A stretch of DNA of 64,000 bases from Halobacteriales archaeon QS_9_68_17 (GTDB taxonomy: Archaea > Halobacteriota > Halobacteria > Halobacteriales > Natronoarchaeaceae). Positions 35,839 through 44,825 of this stretch are shown in pieces. Each line of letters starts with the position of its first letter. The first letter of the stretch is position 1. A model generated the notes under the pieces. The model was given only the letters and a program-made list of their open reading frames with translations, had not been told where the DNA came from and searched no databases. The DNA lies in contig PXSA01000018.1 in assembly GCA_003023565.1 (NCBI GenBank), positions 49,425 to 113,424 on the forward strand, written 5' to 3'. The position numbers were made by a program, and so were the translations under genes.

Positions 35839-38589
35839 ATGGTCCGAGACAGTCCCCGCTCGCCAACCGTCCGGTGCGGACGGCGGCGGTTCCTCCGAGC
35901 GACCGCCGGCGTCGGCGCGCTCTCGCTGACGCCGCCGGTCGGCGCACGGCGCTCCGCGTCGGCCGATGCCGGGTCGACACGGGACGGCCCGACGACGACC
36001 GAGGCGTTCGAGTACGCGTACGACCGCGCTCGGTCGGACACCACGATACCGACCCTGGTCGAACTGGACGACGAGAGCGCGCTCGACGCGGTCACCGACG
36101 TGGACGCGTCGTTCCGGGCGGTTTCGGACGGCGCGGTCGCGGCGTACGCGGACCTCACGAGGGGCCGGATCGACGCGGTACGGTCCGTCGACGGCGTCTC
36201 GACCCTGCGGTACGCGACCGGGTCGAACCCGTTCTGGCCCCTCGGCGAGTACCCGGACGGGGTGTTTCCCGCGACGGGCGACGCCGCCGGATTCATCGGC
36301 GTCGAGCAGGCGGCGGACGGTCTCGACCTGCTCGAACACCGTCACCCGGACCGTCTCCGGGTGCGGACCGTCGGGCCGTCGCCCGGCGTCGACGACGACC
36401 TCGCCGACGCGGTCCGCTCTCGGTCGGTCACCGTGGCGGAACTGACGGCGGGCGTCAGGGACGGGGAAGCGTTCGCCGACCGCGAGACGGTCGCGTTCGT
36501 CTGCTCGATCCACGGCGACGAGCGGTCCGGCGCGGAGGCGGCGCTCCGGTTGATCGAGGACGTACTGGCGGGAGACGACGACTCCGTCGCTCCGCTGCTC
36601 GACGACCTCGCGCTGCTGTTTCTCTTCCCGAACCCCGACGGGTGGGCGTCGCGAGCGCCGTGGGCGAACCTACGGAGCGGCTCCGTCCCGTACGACACGT
36701 TCCGCCGCGCCACCGGGAGCGGCGTCGACCCCAACCGGGGGTATCCGACCGTCGGCTACATCAATCCCCAGCACCACCCCGCGGAACCGGACGGCGCCGA
36801 CCTCGTCGACGACGGCGACGGGACGGGCCTCGTCGCGGACCGCGTCGACCCCGCGGCGGGCGTCCACCGGGGCGAGGCGTACCTCGGTGTCGATCCTGAC
36901 ACCGACGAGGAGTACCGCGAGGCCGTCCCGGACTCGCTCGCCGTCGTCGAGGCGCTCCGGGGCTACGAGGTCGTCTCGTACCTGCTCGACCTCCACGGGA
37001 TGTACGGCTCCGAGACGATGGTGAAGGGACTCGTGATGAACGGCGAGCGGCCGCCGGCGGAGGCAGCCGACCTGACGGCGATGAACGAGCGGGTAAACGA
37101 CGCCCTCACGGCGTCGCTCGACCCGCTACTGGACGAGTACGCCGACACCCTCGAAGGGATAGCCGAGAGCGGTCACGGCGGTGCGACCGCCCCGACCCGG
37201 GCGTACGAGTACGGCACCGTCGCCGACACGATCAACTACACCACGTCCGGCGGCCTGGCGACGTGGGCCAGTCACCCGCGGGAACTGGGCGGTCTCGACG
37301 CGACGGCGATGGCGTTCGAGATGGCTTTCGACAACAGTTTCGAGCGCAGGCGCGAGGGACGCCCCGAACTGCTGGACCTCCACGTCACCGGATACCGCGA
37401 GGTGATCGCGACGGTCGCCCGACACGCCGCCGAAGCCGAGGACCGGAGCCTCGACGCCGACGGGACCACTACGGCCTACGTCGACGCGCCGTCGCTCGCT
37501 CGACGGGCGGACGACCTCCCCTACGGTACCGCGGACGCCGGATCGGGGGCCGCCGACACCGAGCTGGTCGAGCGAGAGCGAACCGTCTCGCTCGCCCCCG
37601 GCGGCGCGGCGACGGCGTCGTTCGACCTGCCGGCCGACCTCCACTCGGTCGCGGTCGACGCCGCGCCCGCGGGCGCTACCGCCGCGGACGCTCGGCTCTA
37701 CGACCCCGAGGGGACGCTCGCGCGGGCGGCCGACGGCGGGGCCGGACTCGCCGGCGAGAACTGGGTCCTCTCGGAGCCGGCGGGCGGCGAGTGGTCGCTC
37801 CGACTGTCGAACCGGACACCCACCGCATCCGGCGCGGTGACGGTCCGACTCACTGGCGTCGTCACCGAGAGGCAGACGCCGGACCCGGAGAGCGCCCTCG
37901 GCTACCGACAGCGCCCGTACGAGGTGTCGCCGCTCGACCTCTTCGAGGCGTACGACGACGACCTGGAGAACGGCGGCGTCGCCTCGCGGGTCCGCGACGA
38001 GGTCCGGGCCGGCGCGCTCGTCGACGGCGACGGGCCGGCCGTCGACTCGCTCGTCGTCGTCCACGGCGAGGGCGTCGACGACGCGGCGTACGCGGGCGCG
38101 CTCGACGACTACGTCGCCGCGGGCGGCACGCTCGTCCTCACGGACGCCGGCGTCGCCCTCCTCGGCGCGCTCTCGGCCGCGGGCGCGGACGCCATCGCCG
38201 AAGACGACATCCGTGAAGTCGCGCGCCCGCTCGCGACGGTCGACCGCCGTTCGGACGACCACCCCCTGCTCGCCGGCACCCGCGGCGTCCAGCGCGAACT
38301 GTGGCACTCCCCGTCGCTCGGCTATCCCGTCCAGAGCGAGGTGCCCCTGTGGGGCGTCGACGGGAACGCGTTCGAGGCCGCCGGCGGCACCGTGGCCGCC
38401 CGGAACGGCACGGCGGTGACCGTCGGGAGCCTCGGCGACGGCCGGGTCCAAGTCGTCGGGAGCCTCCTCCCACCGGCGAATCAGGAGCACCTCCATCCGT
38501 TCGGCCTGCACGATTACGCCGTAACCACCTTCGGGCTGACAGTTCTCGCCAACGCCGTCGGCCACGAGGTGCCGTGGGGCAGCGCCTGA
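35839..38589 (+). CDS. Tat-exported M14-family zinc peptidase, multidomain
   Basis: A 916-residue exported peptidase. It starts with a Tat signal (CGRRRFLRATAGVGALSL). The zinc carboxypeptidase (M14) domain, about residues 140-560, has the ligands His and Glu in CSIHGDERSGAEAALRL, the substrate-binding DPNRGYP, the third zinc ligand in LLDLHGMYGS and a likely catalytic Glu in AYEYG. A beta-sandwich resembling pre-peptidase C-terminal domains follows (TVSLAPGGAATASFDL). The last third looks like a Rossmann/GATase-type domain (VDSLVVVHGEGVDDAAY; LVLTDAGVALLGAL). A TATA-like AAAAAATATT is 25-30 bp upstream of ATG 35839, which fits a leaderless mRNA. Peptide nutrition or surface-protein trimming is inferred. 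Confidence 0.85.
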   Translation: MVRDSPRSPTVRCGRRRFLRATAGVGALSLTPPVGARRSASADAGSTRDGPTTTEAFEYAYDRARSDTTIPTLVELDDESALDAVTDVDASFRAVSDGAVAAYADLTRGRIDAVRSVDGVSTLRYATGSNPFWPLGEYPDGVFPATGDAAGFIGVEQAADGLDLLEHRHPDRLRVRTVGPSPGVDDDLADAVRSRSVTVAELTAGVRDGEAFADRETVAFVCSIHGDERSGAEAALRLIEDVLAGDDDSVAPLLDDLALLFLFPNPDGWASRAPWANLRSGSVPYDTFRRATGSGVDPNRGYPTVGYINPQHHPAEPDGADLVDDGDGTGLVADRVDPAAGVHRGEAYLGVDPDTDEEYREAVPDSLAVVEALRGYEVVSYLLDLHGMYGSETMVKGLVMNGERPPAEAADLTAMNERVNDALTASLDPLLDEYADTLEGIAESGHGGATAPTRAYEYGTVADTINYTTSGGLATWASHPRELGGLDATAMAFEMAFDNSFERRREGRPELLDLHVTGYREVIATVARHAAEAEDRSLDADGTTTAYVDAPSLARRADDLPYGTADAGSGAADTELVERERTVSLAPGGAATASFDLPADLHSVAVDAAPAGATAADARLYDPEGTLARAADGGAGLAGENWVLSEPAGGEWSLRLSNRTPTASGAVTVRLTGVVTERQTPDPESALGYRQRPYEVSPLDLFEAYDDDLENGGVASRVRDEVRAGALVDGDGPAVDSLVVVHGEGVDDAAYAGALDDYVAAGGTLVLTDAGVALLGALSAAGADAIAEDDIREVARPLATVDRRSDDHPLLAGTRGVQRELWHSPSLGYPVQSEVPLWGVDGNAFEAAGGTVAARNGTAVTVGSLGDGRVQVVGSLLPPANQEHLHPFGLHDYAVTTFGLTVLANAVGHEVPWGSA

Positions 38590-38674
38590 TCCCTCGGTAG
38601 CGTCTCCCAAATCGCCCGAGGCCGCCGTTCCGGAACGGAAGCGTTAAGTTACTTAGTCCGGAATCATCGAACGC

Positions 38675-38749
38675 GCTCCGTTGGTGTAGTACGGCCAATC
38701 ATTTCGGCCTTTCGAGCCGATGACCTGGGTTCAAATCCCGGACGGAGCA
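38675..38749 (+). tRNA. tRNA-Glu (UUC)
   Basis: The 75-nt sequence folds as a cloverleaf. The acceptor stem GCTCCGT pairs with ACGGAGC, with discriminator A. The anticodon stem TCGGC/GCCGA encloses loop CTTTCGA with anticodon TTC at 38711-38713. The T arm reads CTGGG-TTCAAAT-CCCGG. The sequence closely resembles haloarchaeal tRNA-Glu. No CCA is encoded. No intron is seen. Confidence 0.95.
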
Positions 38750-38785
38750 CTCTTCTGAGCGAACGTAGCGAGCGAAGAGGGAAGC

Positions 38786-38860
38786 GCACGGACGGGATTT
38801 GAACCACGGAAACCCGAGCAGAGCGAGGGTTTACACCGGGTTCAGATCCCGGACGGAGTT
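38786..38860. repeat. Duplicated fragments of the tRNA-Glu 3' end
   Basis: Behind the tRNA, an inverted copy of its T arm (GGTTCAAATCCCG read on the minus strand, 38793-38805) and a direct, nearly identical 3' piece (GGGTTCAGATCCCGGACGGAG, 38838-38858) occur within 110 bp. Such repeats are left when elements integrate into and leave tRNA genes. No integrase lies beside them, so this looks like a scar. Confidence 0.6.
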
Positions 38861-38901
38861 TTTCTGTCGACGCAACTCTGCGAGCGTCGCGAGACGTTCG
38901 A

Positions 38902-39528
38902 CTATCCCCCGGTCCGTATCTCCTCGAGCACCGACCCGAGCGACCCGAGACCGTCGATAGTGTGGTCGGGTCGTCCGTACAGCTTCTCGTCGTCGTTCTC
39001 CAGCCAGATCGTCGTCATACCGACGCACTGCGCCATCAGGAGGTCCTCGTTGAACTCGTCGCTGACCATCGCGACCTCTCCGTCGGCGTCTTCCATGCCG
39101 AGAAAGTACCCCCTCGGATGGGGTTTGGGTCGTCGGATCTCGCTCGACACGATCGGATCGTCGAACAGGTCCCGGACCCCGTGTCGCCGGAGCACCGTTT
39201 CGATCCAGGGCTTCGCCATGTTGCTAAACAGCACCAGAGAGTGCCGAGCGGCTAACTCCGCGAGGATCTCTCGGCGCTTCTCCGGGAAGTCGGGATCGAG
39301 CCACGTGTGTTCGACGTACTCGACGCAGTCCTCCTCGGCCGCACCGGTAAGCGTCGAGAGCAGGCCGACGTACTGTTCTTGGGTGGTCAGAAACCCCGCC
39401 CGGAAGAGACGGTAGGCCAACCAGCCGGGGTACGGCTCCCGGTCCGGAGAGACGCCGAGCAGGTGCGCGTGTTCCCGCTCGTCGACGTGGTCGACCAGGA
39501 CGCCGCCGTAGTCGAGAATAACTCTCAT
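38902..39528 (-). CDS. HAD-superfamily hydrolase
   Basis: A 208-residue haloacid dehalogenase-type hydrolase. Motif I is altered: RVILDYGGVLVDHVD has Asp-Tyr-Gly-Gly in place of the usual D-x-D/GG pattern, with Asp6 as the likely nucleophile. Motif II is LVLFSNMAKPW, motif III a Lys in SSEIRRPKPHPRGY and motif IV DGEVAMVSDEFNEDLL. A helical cap lies between motifs I and II. It probably is a small-molecule phosphatase. ATG 39528 precedes RVILDYGG directly. It stands alone. Confidence 0.85.
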   Translation of the reverse strand: MRVILDYGGVLVDHVDEREHAHLLGVSPDREPYPGWLAYRLFRAGFLTTQEQYVGLLSTLTGAAEEDCVEYVEHTWLDPDFPEKRREILAELAARHSLVLFSNMAKPWIETVLRRHGVRDLFDDPIVSSEIRRPKPHPRGYFLGMEDADGEVAMVSDEFNEDLLMAQCVGMTTIWLENDDEKLYGRPDHTIDGLGSLGSVLEEIRTGG

Positions 39529-39628
39529 TCGCCACCGGTCCGCCGGCAACGCGAAGAGTTCTTTGTAACGACCGAAGCCACGTCGCCGTCCTCCGCACCG
39601 GTCGTTGGCGGTCGAGGCGGTGACGGAC

Positions 39629-40000
39629 TCACCGGTTCTCCGCCGACTCGCCGTAGCGCTCCGCCTGCGCGTCCATTTGACACTGGATGCAGCGGCTCTC
39701 GTCGGTACAGCCGGGGTTCCGGTACGGGCACTGGTGGACGGGCTCCGACGACGCGGAGAGCCGTCGCTTCTGGGTCCGCCACTCCGCCGCCCAGTCGTCG
39801 ATGTCGCCGTTCCGGTCGGAGCTGTACACGACCTCGTCGTCGCGGGTGACGATCTTCTCGCAGACGGTGTCGGTCGAACGGGCGGCCCTGACGGTCTCGA
39901 TCGCCGCTGCGATAGAGCACATCGTCTCCGTCTCTCGTGAGGTCTCGTACAGTTTCACGACGGTGATACCGCCGTCCTCCCGCAGCGCCGGTTCGGTCAT
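39629..40000 (-). CDS. Cys-rich haloarchaeal protein of unknown function
   Basis: A 123-residue protein. The N-terminal part is an alpha/beta segment (ITVVKLYETSRETETMCSIA, KIVTRDDEVVYSSDRNGDID). The C-terminal part is a compact Cys cluster, CPYRNPGCTDESRCIQCQMD, with four Cys in 17 residues that could bind zinc or an iron-sulfur cluster. No family is recognised. No membrane segment is visible. The gene lies between the HAD gene and a DUF5786 gene with the same orientation. Confidence 0.7.
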   Translation of the reverse strand: MTEPALREDGGITVVKLYETSRETETMCSIAAAIETVRAARSTDTVCEKIVTRDDEVVYSSDRNGDIDDWAAEWRTQKRRLSASSEPVHQCPYRNPGCTDESRCIQCQMDAQAERYGESAENR

Positions 40001-40134
40001 TGCGGTACCGACTCGCCGCGGCGGGCAAAAAGGTACTGATGGGGTAGACGGACGCGGAGCGGTGCGGATACGTGAGACAGTCGCTCTCGCTCGGGGTAGA
40101 AAGACGGAGAACGAACCGCGACGGCGGCCGGGAG

Positions 40135-40332
40135 TTACTCCTCCTCGGCTTCGGCTTCCTGCTGTTCTTCCTTGATGTCTTCGAGGTGGTCGAGCAGGTC
40201 GTCGGTGGACCCGGTCTCGAACTCGACTTCGCCCTCGTGTGTGTTCTGATGAACGTCGACCCCCTCCTCCTCCGAGTCCGTGTTTACTTCCCGTTGCTGT
40301 TGCTCGGACTCGTCGTAGCTACCAAAACCCAT
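40135..40332 (-). CDS. DUF5786-like small acidic protein
   Basis: A 65-residue, very acidic protein beginning MGFGSYDESEQ, which is the hallmark of the haloarchaeal DUF5786 family. It ends in a predicted helix of alternating Glu and hydrophobic residues (DDLLDHLEDIKEEQQEAEAE). No function is known. It appears expressed from its own promoter: on the minus strand an AT-rich patch lies around 40335-40360. Confidence 0.85.
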   Translation of the reverse strand: MGFGSYDESEQQQREVNTDSEEEGVDVHQNTHEGEVEFETGSTDDLLDHLEDIKEEQQEAEAEEE

Positions 40333-40516
40333 GTTCTATAGAACTCGTGTGACGCACTTAGTCTCTTCGCCCGATATGGAGGTACCCCCTCGCGGGGCGC
40401 GCACGACTCCGGCGTCGGCACGAGATGACGGTCGGAGCGGGAAGGCGGTCGGAGCGACGGCCGGGCCGTCGCCAGTGCGCCCCCTTGTTACCGCGGTCGT
40501 CGTAGTCTCCGTCCGG

Positions 40517-40939
40517 ATGGTCCGCTTCCAGGTGCCGTTCGACCGCGCACGGACCGCCTGGTGGACGTTCGTCCCGGCGCTCGCCGTCGTCGCGGGGTTC
40601 ATCGCCTGCTCGTTCGTCGGACCGTTCTCGCCGGACGCCTTCGGGTACTACGCCACGCGGCCGACCTATCGGAAGGTACGGTCGGTCGTCGGCAGGGACG
40701 GCGTCGCGGCGTGGCTGACGATCCTGCTCGTTCTCGGGCCGGTCCTCCTGTTGTTTGTGTACGCGGGCGTCCGAGCGTTCCATCAGGTGCGGGCGTGGTT
40801 CGGACCGTCCTCCCGGAACTCGTCCACGGCGAACCGGTCAGGCCGGGACCGGAGACGGGGGAGTCCGTCGGCACCGACCCGGCAAGCGCGCGATGAGGCC
40901 GCCGACGGCGACGGAAGCGGACCGGCGGGCGAGGGGTGA
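40517..40939 (+). CDS. Putative small membrane protein
   Basis: A 140-residue frame with two hydrophobic helices (WWTFVPALAVVAGFIACSFV and AWLTILLVLGPVLLLFVYAG) and a basic, Ser/Arg-rich tail. The start at ATG 40517 precedes VRFQVPFDRARTAWWTF. I know no family, and the codon pattern is less clear than in neighbours, so the call is tentative. The opposite strand is non-coding here. Confidence 0.5.
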   Translation: MVRFQVPFDRARTAWWTFVPALAVVAGFIACSFVGPFSPDAFGYYATRPTYRKVRSVVGRDGVAAWLTILLVLGPVLLLFVYAGVRAFHQVRAWFGPSSRNSSTANRSGRDRRRGSPSAPTRQARDEAADGDGSGPAGEG

Positions 40940-40976
40940 CCCGTCCGTACCGACCGCGCGGTGCCGGCGTGACCGG

Positions 40977-41930
40977 TCAGAACGACGGTATCACGTCCTC
41001 GGCGTAGAACTCCAGCAGCCCCTCCACGTCGGGCGCGATCTGGTGCAGCGTGACGTGCTCGTAGCCGGCGTCGGCGAACGCCTGGACGTTCTCGACGTGC
41101 GTGTCCGGGTCCGGGTTGGTCGGCGTGCTCCCCTCGCGGATGTCCTCCGGTTCGATCATCTCGCACGCCTGCTCGAAGTGCTTCGGCGTCGCCAGTTCGG
41201 TGTTGAGGTCGCCGGTCAGCGCCGTGTTCGGCCAGCGCTCGTAGGCGGCCTCGACGGCTTCGTCCTCCGTCTCGGCGTACGAGACGGTCATCTGCCCGTA
41301 GCGGGGTCCCTCGCCACCGGCGTCTCGGTACGTCTCGACGACCGCCTCCTGCGGGCCGACGGAGACGAGCCCGTCGCCTATCTCGGCCGCGGACTCGGCG
41401 GTCTTGGGGCCGTACGCCGAGACGGGGATGTCCGGTGTCTCGTCGGGGAGCGTGTACACGCGGGCGTTCTCGACGTCGTAGTGCGCCCCGTGGTGGCTGA
41501 CGCTCTCGCCCGTCCAGAGCTTCCGGATCACCTCGACGGCCTCCTCCAGCATCTCCAGTCGGACCTCGTGCTCGGGCCACCCCTCGCCGACGACGTGTTC
41601 GTTCAGGTTCTCGCCGGTGCCGACGCCGAGCGAGAACCCGCCGGGGAGCATCGTCGCGGCCGTCGCCGCGGCCTGCGCGATGATCGCCGGGTGAATACGG
41701 ATGATCGGGGCCGTCACCCCCGTGGCGATCGGGATGTCGTCTATCTCCCGGGCGACGCCGCCGAGCGTCGACCAGACGAAGGGGCTCTCCCCCTGCGCGC
41801 TGATCCAGGGGTGGAAGTGATCGGAGATGGTCAGGTAGTCGAACCCCAGTTCCTCGGCGCGACCGGCGTATTCCACGAGTTCGTTCGGGCTGTGCAGTTC
41901 GCTCGACAGCGCGAAACCGAATTCGGGCAT
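40977..41930 (-). CDS. F420-dependent LLM-class oxidoreductase (TIGR03557-like)
   Basis: A 317-residue luciferase-like TIM-barrel protein. The N-terminus FGFALSSELHSPNELVEYAG and TISDHFHPWISAQGESPFVW match the F420-dependent glucose-6-phosphate dehydrogenase-like group. F420-binding features include VTAPIIRIHPAIIAQAAATA and LGVGTGENLNEHVVG. Haloarchaea make coenzyme F420. The substrate is unknown. ATG 41930 starts the barrel; the in-frame upstream ATG at 41954 adds eight residues without support. It is monocistronic. Confidence 0.9.
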   Translation of the reverse strand: MPEFGFALSSELHSPNELVEYAGRAEELGFDYLTISDHFHPWISAQGESPFVWSTLGGVAREIDDIPIATGVTAPIIRIHPAIIAQAAATAATMLPGGFSLGVGTGENLNEHVVGEGWPEHEVRLEMLEEAVEVIRKLWTGESVSHHGAHYDVENARVYTLPDETPDIPVSAYGPKTAESAAEIGDGLVSVGPQEAVVETYRDAGGEGPRYGQMTVSYAETEDEAVEAAYERWPNTALTGDLNTELATPKHFEQACEMIEPEDIREGSTPTNPDPDTHVENVQAFADAGYEHVTLHQIAPDVEGLLEFYAEDVIPSF

Positions 41931-42045
41931 GGTGTCTTCCGTCCGCCGTTCCACGCGAAACGGGTTAAGCGGCTGTTGCGCCCCGGGTTATGAAAACGAC
42001 CGGACAGGCGAAACGCGCCCCAGGAACGCGCCCGTAGACGCCGCC

Positions 42046-42472
42046 GTGACCGAGGACGACCGAGAGCCGGGCGCGGACGGCGGCCGGGACCCGGACGCGG
42101 CCGACGACCGCGACCCGAGCGCGGACGGCGACCCGGACTCGCTGGTCGAAGCCCTGCACGCCGAACTCGCGGCGACCGCCGAGCTATAGCAGAAACCGAA
42201 CGCAATGACACACTCGAACGGCACCCCGGGTGCCGTTCGACGTGTGAATAGTTTCAGTTTCTACTACACCGACCGAACGGGACGCCAGTCGGTGGATCGG
42301 CGAGGCGGAGGCAGTCGCCGAGGACCTCGTCGGCGCGGCGGCGGCGGTGGTCGACAGGCGCTTCGGCCACGTCAGGGACCTCCTCGCCGAGGTGGACGAC
42401 ACGGGAAACGAGGCGGCCGACGAGCGCGTCGGCGAGGCCGAGCGCCTCGCCGACCGGATCCTCGACGAGTAG
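42046..42472 (+). pseudogene. Helical acidic protein interrupted by a MITE
   Basis: GTG 42046 starts an acidic frame (DDREPGADGGRDPDAADD, DSLVEALHAELAATAEL) that stops at TAG in the inserted MITE (42187-42266). After the MITE, in another frame, the protein continues ASRWIGEAEAVAEDLVGAAA, VDRRFGHVRDLLAEVDDTGN and ERVGEAERLADRILDE to TAG 42472. The two halves fit one helical protein of about 115 residues. No family is recognised. Apart from the MITE a further frame difference between the halves needs a small indel. Confidence 0.65.
42187..42266. mobile_element. 80-bp hairpin MITE, copy 1
   Basis: An 80-bp element with ends TAGCAGAAAC and TTTCTACTA that form imperfect terminal inverted repeats. 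The centre holds a perfect 13-bp hairpin, TCGAACGGCACCC/GGGTGCCGTTCGA. The left flank is TA; the right flank is CA, probably a mutated TA target duplication. It differs from copy 2 (48590-48669) at 6 of 80 positions. It is inserted in a small gene. TA targets suggest movement by an IS630/Tc1-type transposase encoded elsewhere. Confidence 0.8.
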
Positions 42473-42477
42473 CCGCA

Positions 42478-42909
42478 AACCGACGTTCGACGGCGTCCGC
42501 GACCCGTTCGGCCGCGGCGTCCGGCGGCGTCTCGTCCGTGTCGACGGGCAGGCCCGCCCGCGGCCGGTCGAACTCCCGGCGGACCACGTGGACGCCGTCC
42601 TCGTCGACCGGGTCCGCGCGTTCCCGATTCCGGCGGAGACAGGCCTCCAGCGACGCCGTGACGTGGACGATGCGGACGCCGCCGAGGTCGTCGAACCGCT
42701 CGCGCCACTCCCGGCGGTAGAACGTGCCGTCGACGGTCCAGTCGTCCGTGCCGAGGACTCACCGGTACGTGCGCCCGTAGGTGTTCCGCGAGAAACCGTC
42801 GGAGTGCAGCGTCCGGAGCTCGCGGCCCCCGTGGACGAGGTTCGTCTCGAGCGCGTGCGGCGGTCGCCGTCTTGCCCGCCCCGGGCGACCCCCAGACGAG
42901 GAGGATCAC
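42478..42909 (-). pseudogene. P-loop kinase-like protein, broken
   Basis: ATG 42909 starts ILLVWGSPGAGKTATAARA, a Walker A of small AAA_33/adenylylsulfate-kinase-like proteins. A shift near 42850 is needed to continue ETNLVHGGRELRTLHSDGFS and YGRTYR, followed by an in-frame TGA, then DDWTVDGTFYRREWRERFDD and VRIVHVTASLEACLRRNRER. The frame ends without a proper stop near 42478, overlapping the preceding gene's end. Relatives phosphorylate small molecules or nucleotides. At least one frameshift and one stop make it non-functional. Confidence 0.7.
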
Positions 42910-43012
42910 GTCGGGAGTTCGACCGCAGAAGCGCGCTACGGGACGGATCCGCGGAGAGACAGGTCATACCAGTCTCACTGGCGCTTTAACCGCGCTGCGT
43001 CGAAGGGAGCGT

Positions 43013-43462
43013 ATGGTGGAACACACCCGGACGCTGTGGTTCTGGGTCGCCTTCGCGCTCGGACTGGGAACGATGATAGCGGCGGGCATCTCCTCGCTCT
43101 CCGGCCGGGCGGTGGCCGTGGTGGGAAGCAGCGCCATCGTCTCGTTCGTCATCGCCGCGCTGATCGCGGGCGTGACGGCGGCGTCGTACTCCGAGTTCGC
43201 CTCCATTTACGCGGAGAACGGCGGCGTCCTGTTCATCGGGGCGTCTCGTCCCCGCGGCCCACGGTGCTGGGTGCTCGGCGGGACGCCGGACGGGGTCATC
43301 GACGGGGCACAGGACGCCGGCGTTCCCGTCATCGTCTACGCCGGCGAGACGACCGTTCGGGGCCGGGGCGAGGACCTGCTGTTCCCCGTCTATCGCTACC
43401 TGAAACGCCTCGGGCGGCGGGAGCGACCGACCCATCAGTCGTTCAGCGGCTCCGGGGCCTGA
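43013..43462 (+). pseudogene. APC permease-UspA fusion with internal deletion
   Basis: The 149-residue frame joins the first two helices of an APC amino-acid permease (TLWFWVAFALGLGTMIAAGI, AASYSEFASIYAENGG) directly to the end of a universal-stress domain (WVLGGTPDGVIDGAQDAGVP, VIVYAGETTVRG, LLFPVYRYLKRL). Haloarchaeal APC transporters often carry C-terminal UspA domains, so the natural parent would be about 700 residues. The missing middle is a clean in-frame deletion. The remaining protein cannot transport, though it may still be made. An intact APC gene follows 9 bp downstream. Confidence 0.75.
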
Positions 43463-43471
43463 GGACAACCC

Positions 43472-44755
43472 ATGTCCGAGTCCAACGACGACTTCACGCG
43501 CGAGCTCGGCTTCCTCGACGCCACGTCGATAGGGTTGGGGACGATGATCGGCGGCGGCATCTTCATCCTCCCGAGCATCGCCGCGGAGCAGGCCGGGCCG
43601 GCCAGCGCGATATCGTTCGTCATCGGGGGCCTCGTCTCGCTGTTGGCCGCGCTTTCGCACGCGGAGCTCGCGACGGACATGCAGTACTCTGAGGGCGGCA
43701 CCTACCGGTACTCCCACCGCGCGCTCGGGTCGCTCGTCGCGAGCGTGGTCGGATGGGGGATGTGGGTCGGACTGGTGTTCGCCACCGCGTTCTACGTCGT
43801 CGGGTTCGCGCGGTACCTGACGTACTTCTCCGACGCCGTCCCCATCTCGGCGGTCGCCATCGCGCTGGCGGCGGCGCTCATCGCGCTCAACTACTACGGC
43901 GCGGCCGAGGCGAGCAGCCTGGAAGACGCCATCGTCGTGACGCTGCTCGTCCTCATCGTCGGGTTCGTCGGGACCGGCGCGCCGAACGTCAGCACGGGGA
44001 CGCTCCGACCGCTCAATCCGAACGGCTGGAGCGCAGTCCTCGCCACGACCGGGACGGTGTACGTGGCGTTCATCGGCTTCGCGCTCATCGCCACCGCGGC
44101 GGCGGAGATAGAGAACCCGGCGCGGAACCTCCCGCTATCGATGGTCACGGCCGTCGCCGTCCCGACGGTGCTGTACGTCGGCGTGATGGTCGTCAGCACC
44201 GGAGTCCTCCCCGCGGAGGAGTTACACGGGTCGCGGATCCCCGTCGCCGACGTCGCGGAAGCGTTCGCCGGGCAGGCTGGCGCGACGGCGATGGTGATCG
44301 GTGCAGTGCTGGCGACGGTATCCAGCGCGAACGCCTCGATCCTCGCCGCCGGGCGCGTCAGTTACGCGATGGGGGCGGACCGGATGCTCACGGACTACTT
44401 CCACACCGTCCACGACCGGTTCGGCACGCCTCACCGGGCGATCGTAGTGACCGGGGTTGCGATCGTCGCGCTCGTCGGGATCGGCGTCGGCGTCGGCGTG
44501 CTGGCCGAGGTGGCGAGTTTCATGTACCTCGTCACCTACGGGCTCGGCCACGTCGCCGTGATCCAGTTGCGGCGAAACGACGAGGAGTACGACCCGGAGT
44601 TCGTCATCCCGAGCCTGCTCTACCCGGCCGCCCCGGTCCTGGGCGTGGTGGCGACGCTGGCGATCATGACGCAGATGGACCCGGTCGTCATCGCCGGCGG
44701 TGCCGTCATCATCGCGTTCGGCGTCGCGTGGTACTACGTCCACATCCGCGAATGA
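43472..44755 (+). CDS. APC-family amino-acid permease
   Basis: A 427-residue transporter with about twelve helices. The first helix shows the APC signature LDATSIGLGTMIGGGIFILPS, the second SFVIGGLVSLLAALSHAELA followed by the EGGTYRYSH loop. Later motifs are FIGFALIATAAAEIENPARN and NASILAAGRVSYAMGADRML. Unlike many haloarchaeal relatives it has no C-terminal UspA domain. It follows the internally deleted APC-UspA gene by 9 bp in the same direction; the pair may derive from a duplication. The amino acid is unknown. Confidence 0.9.
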   Translation: MSESNDDFTRELGFLDATSIGLGTMIGGGIFILPSIAAEQAGPASAISFVIGGLVSLLAALSHAELATDMQYSEGGTYRYSHRALGSLVASVVGWGMWVGLVFATAFYVVGFARYLTYFSDAVPISAVAIALAAALIALNYYGAAEASSLEDAIVVTLLVLIVGFVGTGAPNVSTGTLRPLNPNGWSAVLATTGTVYVAFIGFALIATAAAEIENPARNLPLSMVTAVAVPTVLYVGVMVVSTGVLPAEELHGSRIPVADVAEAFAGQAGATAMVIGAVLATVSSANASILAAGRVSYAMGADRMLTDYFHTVHDRFGTPHRAIVVTGVAIVALVGIGVGVGVLAEVASFMYLVTYGLGHVAVIQLRRNDEEYDPEFVIPSLLYPAAPVLGVVATLAIMTQMDPVVIAGGAVIIAFGVAWYYVHIRE

Positions 44756-44825
44756 CGCGGGCCTCAGCGCCGCCGTTCGGCGGGGTATCGCTCCGGGAGC
44801 GGCCCGCCATTTGGTCGTCCGGAAG

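Noticed and set aside
37126..38610. Minus-strand frame of 494 codons opposite the M14 peptidase gene
   Set aside because: No motif, biased composition, and the peptidase frame is fully convincing.
42187..42266. Rho-independent-like terminator rather than MITE
   Set aside because: A near-identical 80-bp copy elsewhere with TA flanks inside a gene shows it is a mobile element.
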